Both the position numbers and the translations under genes were made by a program. Positions 54,701 through 64,000 of a stretch of DNA of 64,000 bases are shown here, piece by piece. Positions within the stretch are counted from its first letter, which is position 1. Each line of letters opens with the position of its first letter. This stretch comes from Rhizomys pruinosus (lineage: Eukaryota; Chordata; Mammalia; Rodentia; Spalacidae), in the NCBI GenBank assembly GCA_009823505.1, contig VZQC01011941.1, forward strand, positions 2,130,451-2,194,450, given 5' to 3'. The notes beneath the pieces were generated by a model. It worked only from the letters and a program-made list of their open reading frames with translations, was not told the DNA's origin and did no database searches.

Positions 54701-56222
54701 CTCAGAACATGAGGTACATCATACAAAACTAGAATGGTTCTCAGAATATAATGTACATCAAACACAATGAGAATGGGGCTCAGTACATATTGTACATCAC
54801 ACCCAAGTAGAATGGGGCATGCAGCAAATAATGAATATCACACACAACTAGAATGGTGCTCAGCACATAATGTACGTCACACACAACTTGAATGGAGAGC
54901 GCAGTACATGATGAGCATCGCACACAACTAGAATGGGGCTCAGCACATAATGTACATCACACACAATTAGAATGAGGCGCACAGCACATCACACACAAAG
55001 GGAATGGGGCTCAGTACATAATGTACATCACACAAAAGTAGAATGGGCCTCAGGACATACCGTACATCACACACAACTACAATGGGCCTCAGCACATAAG
55101 GTACAACACAAACAACTACAGTGGGGAATGCAGCACATAAAGTACACCAAACACAGCTAGAATGGGGCTCAGCACATAATGTACATCACACATAATTAGA
55201 CTGGGGCTCAGTACATAATGGACATCACTCACAACTACAAAGTGGCATGCAGCACCTAATGTACATCACACACAATTAAAATCGGGCATGCAGTACATAA
55301 TGTACATCACACACAACTGGAATGGGGCACGCAGTACATAAAGAACATCACAACCAATATGAATGGGGCTCAGCACATGATGGACATCACAAAAAAGAAT
55401 AGGGCACACCACACATAATGAATATGACAAACAACTAGAATCGGGCATGCAGTACATAAAGAACATCACAAAGAACATGAATGGGGCTCAGCACATGATG
55501 GACATCACATAAAATTAGAATGGGGCACACCACACATAATGTACATCACAAACAACTAGAATGAGGTGTGCAGCATATAATGTACATAACACAACTAGAA
55601 TGGGGCTCAGAACATAATGTACATCACACACAACTAGAATGGGGCTCAGCTTATGATGTATGTAACAAGCAACTAAAATTTGGCTTAGGATATAATGTAC
55701 ATCACACACAATTTAGAATGTGGCGCAGCACATAATGTACATCACACACAACTAGAATGGGGCACACAAGCACATAATATACATCACACACAACCTAGAA
55801 AATATCTCAGCACATAACGTACATACACACAACTAGAATGGGGCTCAGCACATAATGTATATGACACACAACTAGTAAGGGCTCCACAGTACATAATGTA
55901 CATCACACAAATCTAGAATGGAACGCACAGTACCTAATCTACATCACACAAGTAGAATGCAGCTCAGGACTTAATGTACATCACGCAAAACTAGAATGGG
56001 GCTCAGTACATAATGTACATCACACAAAACTAGAATGAGACTCAGCACATAATGTACATCAAAAACAACTAGAATGGGGCTCAGTATATTATGTACATCA
56101 AACACAAGCAGAATGGGGCTCAGTATATATTGTACATCACACACAACTAGAATGCTGCATGCAGGAAATATTGAATATCACAAACAACTTGAATGGGGCT
56201 CAGTATATAGTGTACATCAAAA
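51759..56222 (+). repeat. 39/41-bp satellite, final block
   Basis: Clean plus-oriented monomers run to about 56222, where a unit ends within GTGTACATCAA and unique sequence starts. A perfect 39-bp consensus monomer is at 52192-52230. Sub-blocks with GCAGCTCAGGACATAATG and CAGGAAATATTGAATATC recur, as in block VII. Confidence 0.92.
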
Positions 56223-56762
56223 ATTGTTTCATATGTACAGGCAACCCTCCACAGGACAGAGCCAGGTATCAGCCTCAGACATGGATGACTGCAGACTTCA
56301 CGCATGACACGTGAGGTTCTCTCTCCCATTTAGAGACAGCTGAGTGAATGCAGGGTGCAGGACAGCTAATTTTGACTGCTCCCTGTGGGTAGAGCCCCTC
56401 CTCCACCATTGGTCACTTAGACATCTGGCTTGGGAACAGGTTATACACATCTGGGTTCCCTAGGTACATGTGAGACTGTCCCTGACAAAGCAGAGGGTAA
56501 GCTACATAGAGCCAAGGCATCCAATGGCTGTAATGCCTGGACACTCAGGGCTGCTAAAGACAAGCTGAGGGGAACCCACTCCAGATGTGGGTTCTCTACC
56601 AGCTTCTCACTAGAACATCCAGGTCTGTGACGAGAGGGTGGGACCCTAAAGAGGTGATGGCAACAGTGACCTTCCAGCCTTAGACAAAAGGAAAAGTAAA
56701 CTACACACCCACATGGGGTGTGTGTGCCACACTTGCTGTCCGTCTTGAGGTCCTGGTGCAGG
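56223..56762. other. Unique spacer between the AT-rich satellite and the GC-rich minisatellite
   Basis: About 540 bp of single-copy-looking DNA. Both strands contain short open frames (for example 56430-56630 plus), but none resembles a known domain and codon patterns are unremarkable. I see no SINE, LINE or LTR. The last 40 bp grade into the 61-bp repeat (GTCCTCCTGGGAGGACTGCA-like sequence first appears near 56769). Confidence 0.6.
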
Positions 56763-59700
56763 ATGGCGTCCTCCTGGGAGGACTGCATGCAGAGTGCTGT
56801 ATACACGGGCCGCATGGACCCTCACTGCCTCCTCCTGGGAGGACTGCATGCTGAGTGCTCTATACACAGGCCCAAAGGACCCCCACTGCCTCCTCCTGGG
56901 AGGACTGCATGCTGAATGCTGTATACACGGACCCCAAGGACCCCCACTGCCTCCTCCTGGGAGGACTACATCCTAAGTGCTGTACACAAGGGCCCCATGG
57001 ATCCCCACTGCCTCCTCCTGGGAGAACTGCATGCTGAGTGCTGTATACACGGGCCTCATGGACACCCACTGCCTTCTGCTGGGAGGACTACATACTGAGT
57101 GCTCTATACACGTGCCCATGGATGCCCACTGCCTCCTCCTAGGAGGACTGCATGCTGAGAGATCTATACACAGGCCCCATGGACCCCCACTGCCTCTTCT
57201 GGGAGGACTACATGCTGGGTGCTGTATAAACAGGCCCCAGGGACCCCCACTGCCTCCTCTTGGGAGGACTGCATGCTGAGTGCTGTATACATGGGCCCCA
57301 TGGACCCCCACTGCCTCCCCCTGGGAGGACTACATGCTGACTGCTGTATACACAGGCCCATGGACCCCCACTGCCTCATCCAGGGAGGAGTGCATGCTGA
57401 GTGCTCTATACTCGGACCCCATGGACCTCCACTGCCTCCTCCTGGAAGGACTGCATACTGAGTGCTCTATACACGGGGCCATGGACCCCCCACTCTCTCC
57501 TCCTGTAGCACTGCATCCTGAGTGCTGTATCCACCGGCGCATGGACCCCCACTGCCTCCTCCCAGGAAGACTGCATGCTGAATGCTGTATACATGGGCCC
57601 CATGGACCCCCACTGCCTCCTCTTGGGAGGACTGCATGCTGAGTGCTCTATACACAGGCCCATGGACCTCCACTGCCTTCTGCTGGGAGGACTACATACT
57701 GAGTGCTGTATACATGGGCCCATGGACCCCAAATGCCTCCTCCTGGGAGGACTGCATGCTGAGTGCTCTATACATGGGCCCCATGGACCCTCACTGCCTC
57801 CTCCTGGGAGGACTGGATGCTGAGTGGTCTATGCATGGCCCATGGACCCCCACTGCCTCCCCCTGGGAGGACTGCATGCTGAGTGCTGTATCCATGGGCC
57901 CCATGTACCCCCACTGCCTCCTCCTGGGAGGGCTACATGCTGATTGCTCTATACATGGACCCCATGGGCCCCCACTGCCTCCTCCTGGGAGGGCTGCATG
58001 CTGAGTGCTGTATACACGGACCCCATGGGCCCCCACTGCCTCCTCCTGGGAGGAGTGCATGCTGAGTGCTGTATACACAGGTCCATGGACCCCCACTGCC
58101 TCCTCCTGGGAGGACTGCATGCTGAGTGCTCTATACACTGGCCCAATGGAACTCCACTGCCACCTCCTGGGAGGATTGCATACTGAGTGCTCTATACAGG
58201 TGCCCCATGGACATCCACTGCCTCCTCCTGGGAGGACTGCGTGCTGAGTGCTCTATACACAGGCCCCGTGGACCCCCATTGCCTCCTCCTGGGAGGACTA
58301 CATACTGATTGCTCTATACTCGGGACCCATGGACCCCCACTGCCTCCTCCTGGGAGGACTGCATGCTGAGTTCTCTATACAGGGGCTCCATGGACCCCCA
58401 CTGCCTCCTTCTGGGAGGACTGCATGCTGAGTGCTCTATACACAGGCCCCATGTACCCCCATGGCCTCCTCCTGGGAGGAGTGCATTCTGAGTGCTATAT
58501 ACACGGGCCCCATGGACCCCACTGCCTTCTCCTGGGAGGACTGCATACTGAGTGCTCTATACTCGGACCCCATGGTCCCCCACTGCCTCCTCCTGGGAGG
58601 ACTGCATGCTGAGTGCTCTATACTCAGACCCCATGCACCTCCACTGCCTCCTCCTGGGCAACTGCATACTGAGTGCTCTATACACGGGCCTCATGGACCC
58701 CCACTTTCTCCTCCTGGGAGGACTGCATGCTGAGGACTGTATACATGGGCCCATGGAACCCCACTGCATCCTCCTGGGAGGACTTCATGCAGAGTGCTCT
58801 ATGCACGGGCCCATGGACGTCCACTACCTCCTCCCGGGAGTACTGCATGCTGAGTGCTCTATACACGGGCCTCATGGACCTCCACTTCCTTCTGCTGGGA
58901 GGACTACATACTGAGTGCTGTATACACGGGCCCATGGACCCCAAATGCCTCCTCCTGGGAGGACTGCATGCTGAGTGCTCTATACATGGGGCCATGGACC
59001 CCCCACTCTCTCCTCCTGTAGCACTGCATCCTGAGTGCTGTATCCACCGGCCCATGGACCCCCACTGCCTCCTCCCAGGAAGACTGCATGCTGAATGCTG
59101 TATACATGGGCCCCATGGACCCCCACTGCCTCCTCTTGGGAGGACTGCATGCTGAGTGCTCTATACATGGGCCTCATGGACCCCCACTGCCTCCTCCTGG
59201 GAGGACTGCATGCTGAGGGCTGCATACATGGGCCCATGGAACCCCACTGCATCCTCCTGGGAGGACTTCATGCAGAGTGCTCTATGCACAGGCCCATGGA
59301 CGTCCACTACCTCCTCCTGGGAGTACTGCATGCTGAATTCTCTATACATGGGCCTCATGGACCTCCACTTCCTTCTGCTGGGAGGACTACATACTGAGTG
59401 TTGTATACACAGGCCCATGGACCCCAAATGCCTCCTCCTGGGAGGACTGCATGCTGAGTGCTCTATACATGGGCCCCATGGACCTTCACTGCCTCCTCCT
59501 GGGAGGACTGGATGCTGAGTGGTCTATACATGGCCCATGGACCACCACTGTCTCCCCCTGGGAGGGTTGCATGCTGAGTGCTGTATACACAGACCCCATG
59601 GGCCCCCACTGCCTCCTCCTGGGAGGACTGCATGCTGAGTGCTGTATACACAGGTCCATGGACCCCCACTGCCTCCTCCTGGGAGGACTACATGCTGAGT

Positions 59701-61170
59701 GCTCTATACACTGGCCCAATGGAACTCCACTGCCTCCTCCTGGGAGGACTGCATACTGAGTGCTCTATACAGGTACCCCATGGACATCCACTGCCTCCTC
59801 CTGGGAGGACTGCGTGCTGAGTGCTCTATACACAGGCCCCGTGGACCCCCATTGTCTCCTCCTGGGAGGACTACATACTGATTGCTCTATACTCAGGCCC
59901 CATGGACCCCCACTGCCTCCTCCTGGGAGGATTGCATGCTGAGTTCTCTATACGGGGGCTCCATGGACCCCCACTGCCTCCTTCTGGGAGGACTGCATGC
60001 TGAGTGCTCTATACACTGGCCCCATGTACCCCCATGGCCTCCTCCTGGGAGGAGTGCATGCTGAGTGCTATATACACGGACCCCATGGACCCCACTGCCT
60101 CCTCCTGGGAGGACTGAATGCTGAGTGCTCTATACACGGACCCCATGGACCCCCACTGCCTCCTCCTGGGAGGACTGCATACTGAGTGCTATATACACGG
60201 ACCCCATGGACCCACACTGTCTCCTCCTGGAGTTCTGCATGCTGAGTGCTCTATACACGGGTCCCAAGGACCCCCACTGCCTCCTTCTTTGAGGACTGCA
60301 TTGTGAGTGCTCTATACATGGGCCCCATGGACCCCCACTGCCTCCTCCTGCGAGGGCTGCATGCTGAGTGCTCTATACTCACACCCCATGGACCTCCACT
60401 GCCTCCTCCTGGGAGGACTGCATAGTGAGTGCTCTTTACACGGGGCCATGGACCCCCCACTCTCTCCTCCTGTAGCACTGCATCCTGAGTGCTGTATCCA
60501 CTGGCCCATGGACCCCCACTGCCTCCTCCCAGGAAGACTGCATGCTGAGTGCTGTATATATGGGCCCCATGGACCCCCACTGCCTCCTCCTGGGAGAACT
60601 GCATGCTGAGTGCTGTATACACGGGCCTCATGGACCTCCACTGCCTTCTGCTGGGAGGACTACATACTGAGTGCTGTATACATGGGCCCATGGACCCCAA
60701 ATGCCTCCTCCTGGGAGGACTGCATGCTGAGTGCTCTATACATGGGCCCCATGGACCCTCACTGCCTCCTCCTGGGAGGACTGGATGCTGAGTGGTCTAT
60801 GCATGGCCCATGGACCCCCACTGCCTCCCCCTGGGAGGACTGCATGCTGAGTGCTGTATACATGGGCCCCATGTACCCCCACTGCCTCCCCCTGGGAGGA
60901 CTGCATGCTGAGTGCTGTATACACAGGCCCCATGTACCCCCACTGCCTCCTCCTGGGAGGGCTACATGCTGATTGCTCTATACACGGACCCCATGGACCC
61001 CCACTGCCTCCTCTTGGAGGACGGCATGCTGAGTACTCTATACTCAGACCCCATGGACCCCCACTGCCTCCTCCTGGAGGACTGTATGCTGAGTACTCTA
61101 TACACGGGTCTCATGGACCCGCACCTCCTCCTCCTGGAGGACTCCATGCTGAGTGCTGTATACACGGGCC
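56763..61170. repeat. GC-rich 61-bp minisatellite array, about 72 copies
   Basis: A 61-bp unit, seen complete at 57241-57301, is repeated head to tail. Its order is GGACCCCCACTGCCTCC, TCCTGGGAGGACTGCATG, CTGAGTGCT(G/C)TATACA, then (C/T)GGGCCCCAT. Copies of 59-62 bp arise mainly from C-run length changes (GGCCCAT for GGCCCCAT). The unit holds palindromes GCATGC, TGTATACA, GGGCCC and CCATGG, and a TCCTCC-TG-GGAGGA hairpin. Superimposed on it is a higher-order period of about 1.45-1.57 kb. Ladders of 60-codon frames starting 61 bp apart are caused by 3 x 61 bp being 61 codons, and are not genes. Confidence 0.93.
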
Positions 61171-61935
61171 CCATTTGTCAGCATGTGCCATGCCTTGGAA
61201 TGTGCCTTTTTAGGCACTGGCCTGGTGTGCATATGTCTCATGAGGGAGCTACCAATGCAGGGCTGAATGCCCTAGGCTGGAGAACTCTAGCACTAGGCCA
61301 AGATTCATCTATGTCAGGCATAAGCCTGACAGCTCTGTGATGTTGGGGTGTTGCAGCTTGGAGAAGGGTGGAGTCTCCTGCCACAAGGTCTCCACTCGAG
61401 CCAGCCACTGTATGTTCCAGGTCCCTGCCTTCATAGCAACCCCCAGGCCTGCCAGAGGCAAGACACACCTGCAAGAAACTGGCCACAGGGATCAGCTCAG
61501 GAGCTGTAGGCCCTGGAAGGCCATTGCACTGGTGAGTAGCAATGCCCCTTGGGCAGCACATGGGGTGGCACCATGTGACATGCCACTACATAGCTGGAGG
61601 GAAATATGTCCAGGTGGCACTGCATCTGTCCAGACTCTTTGCCAGACAACTGTGTCCTACCTGCACCAGCTGATCAGCCATAGACTCAGCTAGGACGCCA
61701 TCCCTGTCTCAGAACACGACAGTCTGGAGGAACACGACCCTGGGTCACAGCGAGAGCCCATGTCAGGACGTGATGTTGTGTTCGCCTTGCCCTCTACTCC
61801 TGGCGGGGCCATTGCCGTGGGGAGGTGAGGCCACAGTCTCAGCCTCCCAGAACCTTCAGCGAGCATCCCTTCCTGCACCACCGCGGACGGAGGTCATGCC
61901 CACTGCCCACGCAGCTGTCCCCCGCTCCCATTCCC
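61171..61935. repeat. Non-repetitive core of composite macrosatellite, copy 1
   Basis: About 765 bp without internal repeats separates the 61-bp array from the 56-bp array. It recurs at 62712-63476 with an offset of exactly 1541 bp and only about two visible substitutions (AGGGTGGAGTC versus AGGGTCAAGTC near 61368/62909). It contains a 118-codon plus frame (61337-61693) and a 107-codon minus frame (61238-61561), neither with a recognisable domain, and a donor-like CTG/GTGAGTAG near 61530. I do not recognise the sequence; a non-coding spacer of a macrosatellite unit is the simplest reading. Confidence 0.75.
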
Positions 61936-62222
61936 ATGCTTGCTCTGCTGCTTTGTCTCCTGTGCATGCACCAGCTCATCCCCCTCCTCTTCCTCCTGCT
62001 CTGCTGCTTTGGCTCCTGTGCATGCAGCAGCTCATCCCCCCTCCTCTTCCCCCTGCTCTGCTGCTTTGGCTCCTGTGCATGCAGCAGCTCATCCCCCTCC
62101 TCTTCCCCCTGCTCTGCTGCTTTGGCTCCTGTGCATGCAGCAGCTCATCCCCCTCCTCTTCCCCCTGCTCTGCTGCTTTGGCTCCTGTGCATGCAGCAGC
62201 TCATCCCCCTCCTCTTCCTCCT
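61936..62222. repeat. 56-bp minisatellite, copy 1 (about 5 units), cut by N
   Basis: The unit reads TGCTCTGCTGCTTTGGCTCC, TGTGCATGCAGCAGCTC, then ATCCCCCTCCTCTTCC(C/T)CC. About five copies are present; the first is degenerate (TTTGTCTCC, CACCAGCTC) and one has an extra C. The array ends at the N at 62223 in mid-unit. Compared with copy 2 it carries CTCATCCCC in place of CTCGTCCCC in most units. Confidence 0.9.
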
Positions 62223-62223
62223 N
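62223..62223. other. Ambiguous base N between two macrosatellite units
   Basis: The N lies exactly where the 56-bp array of the first unit meets the 61-bp array of the second. Both arrays are probably longer in the genome, so this is likely an unresolved gap whose real length is unknown. Confidence 0.7.
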
Positions 62224-62711
62224 CGGCCCCATGGACCCCCACTGCCTCCTCCTGGGAGGACTGCATGCTGAGTGCTCTATACATGGGCCCCATGGACCCT
62301 CACTGCCTCCTCCTGGGAGGACTGCATGCTGAGTGGTCTATACATGGCCCATGGACCCCCACTGCCTCCTCCTGGGAGGACTGCATGCTGAGTGCTGTAT
62401 ACATGGGCCCCATGGACCCCCACTGCCTCCTCCTGGGAGGACTGCATGCTGAGTGCTGTATACACAGGCCCCATGGACCCCCACTGCCTCCTCCTGGGAG
62501 GGCTACATGCTGATTGCTCTATACACGGACCCCATGGACCCCCACTGCCTCCTCTTGGAGGACGGCATGCTGAGTACTCTATACTCAGACCCCATGGACC
62601 CCCACTGCCTCCTCCTGGAGGACTGTATGCTGAGTACTCTATACACGGGTCTCATGGACCCGCACCTCCTCCTCCTGGAGGACTCCATGCTGAGTGCTGT
62701 ATACACGGGCC
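62224..62711. repeat. 61-bp minisatellite, second unit (8 copies)
   Basis: Eight 61-bp copies align one to one with 60683-61170 (offset 1541 bp), including copy-specific marks such as TCTATACATGGCCCATGG with one C fewer, GGAGGGCTACATGCTGATTG and the terminal TCATGGACCCGCACCTCC. Several substitutions separate the two series (for example ATGTACCCCC in the first, ATGGACCCCC here), so the copies are close but not identical. Confidence 0.92.
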
Positions 62712-63476
62712 CCATTTGTCAGCATGTGCCATGCCTTGGAATGTGCCTTTTTAGGCACTGGCCTGGTGTGCATATGTCTCATGAGGGAGCTACCAATGCA
62801 GGGCTGAATGCCCTAGGCTGGAGAACTCTAGCACTAGGCCAAGATTCATCTATGTCAGGCATAAGCCTGACAGCTCTGTGATGTTGGGGTGTTGCAGCTT
62901 GGAGAAGGGTCAAGTCTCCTGCCACAAGGTCTCCACTCGAGCCAGCCACTGTATGTTCCAGGTCCCTGCCTTCATAGCAACCCCCAGGCCTGCCAGAGGC
63001 AAGACACACCTGCAAGAAACTGGCCACAGGGATCAGCTCAGGAGCTGTAGGCCCTGGAAGGCCATTGCACTGGTGAGTAGCAATGCCCCTTGGGCAGCAC
63101 ATGGGGTGGCACCATGTGACATGCCACTACATAGCTGGAGGGAAATATGTCCAGGTGGCACTGCATCTGTCCAGACTCTTTGCCAGACAACTGTGTCCTA
63201 CCTGCACCAGCTGATCAGCCATAGACTCAGCTAGGACGCCATCCCTGTCTCAGAACACGACAGTCTGGAGGAACACGACCCTGGGTCACAGCGAGAGCCC
63301 ATGTCAGGACGTGATGTTGTGTTCGCCTTGCCCTCTACTCCTGGCGGGGCCATTGCCGTGGGGAGGTGAGGCCACAGTCTCAGCCTCCCAGAACCTTCAG
63401 CGAGCATCCCTTCCTGCACCACCGCGGACGGAGGTCATGCCCACTGCCCACGCAGCTGTCCCCCGCTCCCATTCCC
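62712..63476. repeat. Non-repetitive core of composite macrosatellite, copy 2
   Basis: This is the near-identical counterpart of 61171-61935, beginning CATTTGTCAGCATGTGCC and ending where GCTCTGCTGCTTTG repeats start. The same open frames recur at +1541 bp (62878-63234 plus, 62779-63102 minus), each with one amino-acid difference, Gly/Gln and Ser/Leu respectively, from the same pair of adjacent substitutions. This gives no sign of protein-level constraint. Confidence 0.8.
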
Positions 63477-64000
63477 ATGCTTGCTCTGCTGCTTTGTCTC
63501 CTGTGCATGCACCAGCTCATCCCCCTCCTCTTCCTCCTGCTATGCTGCTTTGGCTCCTGTGCATGCAGCAGCTCATCCCCCCTCCTCTTCCCCCTGCTCT
63601 GCTGCTTTGGCTCCTGTGCATGCAGCAGCTCGTCCCCCTCCTCTTCCTCCTGCTCTGCTGCTTTGGCTCCTGTGCATGCAGCAGCTCGTCCCCCTCCTCT
63701 TCCTCCTGCTCTGCTGCTTTGGCTCCTGTGCATGCAGCAGCTCGTCCCCCTCCTCTTCCTCCTGCTCTGCTGCTTTGGCTCCTGTGCATGCAGCAGCTCG
63801 TCCCCCTCCTCTTCCTCCTGCTCTGCTGCTTTGGCTCCTGTGCATGCAGCAGCTCGTCCCCCTCCTCTTCCTCCTGCTCTGCTGCTTTGGCTCCTGTGCA
63901 TGCAGCAGCTCGTCCCCCTCCTCTTCCTCCTGCTCTGCTGCTTTGGCTCCTGTGCATGCAGCAGCTCGTCCCCCTCCTCTTCCTCCTGCTCTGCTGCTTT
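63477..64000. repeat. 56-bp minisatellite, copy 2 (9+ units, runs off right edge)
   Basis: At least nine 56-bp units continue to the end of the window. After the first two, units are nearly homogeneous, with CAGCTCGTCCCCCTCC and CTTCCTCCTGC. No stop codon occurs in any of the three minus-strand frames of the unit, so overlapping minus frames of 90, 146 and 173 codons span the array (Glu/Gly-, Arg/Lys- and Ser/Arg-rich). This follows from unit composition and is not taken as evidence of a gene. Confidence 0.92.

Noticed and set aside
573..56222. CRISPR-like array, because of regularly spaced 39-41-bp repeats
   Set aside because: Repeats are contiguous with no unique spacers, the units themselves diverge, and the surrounding SINEs and L1 place the sequence in a rodent genome.
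573..56222. Family of histidine-rich repeat proteins (HNVHHTQLEWGSA) or hydrophobic reverse-strand repeat proteins
   Set aside because: Frames depend only on runs of 39-bp units, end whenever a 41-bp unit intervenes, are equally open on both strands and lack any conserved start, end or splice context.
56794..59942. Many 60-codon and longer frames in the GC-rich region
   Set aside because: Starts are spaced 61 bp and many frames last 183 bp, because three 61-bp units equal 61 codons; they are copies of one unit in three phases.
60683..63764. LTR pair of a retroelement, because of the near-identical 1541-bp spaced copies
   Set aside because: The copies are composed of minisatellites plus a core, no TG..CA ends, primer-binding site or internal coding region lies between them, and the period is continuous.
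1..64000. Telomeric repeat or interstitial telomere
   Set aside because: No run of TTAGGG or CCCTAA was found on either strand while reading the window.

Overview
No functional protein-coding gene, RNA gene, CRISPR array or prokaryotic operon can be supported in this window. It looks like heterochromatin-type DNA from a murid or cricetid rodent. The host assignment rests on B1 (7SL-derived) and B3 (tRNA-derived) SINEs and a rodent-style L1 ORF2 tail. The text itself suggests a draft assembly: there are three isolated N characters, each at a break in sequence type or orientation, and one multi-kilobase stretch looks like uncorrected long-read sequence.

Layout. Positions 1-572 hold a B1 tail and a truncated L1 fragment. 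From 573 to 56222 the window is dominated by one AT-rich satellite, about 53 kb in total. It is built from two interleaved monomers of 39 bp and 41 bp that differ by a 2-bp length change in the GGGGC..CAG segment. Monomers are grouped into higher-order repeats; the clearest has a period of about 1.55-1.65 kb (three consecutive copies from 46.9 kb). The satellite is interrupted by a 0.56-kb non-satellite island with an exon-like remnant (2841-3402), an inverted satellite stretch (12605-13085), a cluster of four B1 and two B3 SINEs (13087-14254), a B3 inserted with an apparent target-site duplication (19464-19765), and a small polyadenylated retroposed fragment (35811-35898). Between about 14.3 and 31.5 kb, and worst at 26.1-29.1 kb, the satellite is full of scattered insertions and deletions.

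At 56222 the AT-rich satellite stops. After 0.54 kb of unique DNA a GC-rich region begins: about 72 copies of a 61-bp minisatellite (56763-61170), a 0.77-kb non-repetitive core (61171-61935), a 56-bp minisatellite (61936-62222), an N, and then the same series again at an offset of 1541 bp, running off the window end. The cassette of 61-mer array, core and 56-mer array behaves like a composite macrosatellite unit and is the most distinctive structure here, unless it is an assembly duplication.

The many open frames are arithmetic by-products of the repeats. The 39-bp unit is exactly 13 codons and is open on both strands, three 61-bp units make exactly 61 codons, and the 56-bp unit has no stop in any minus-strand frame. 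None should be read as a gene.
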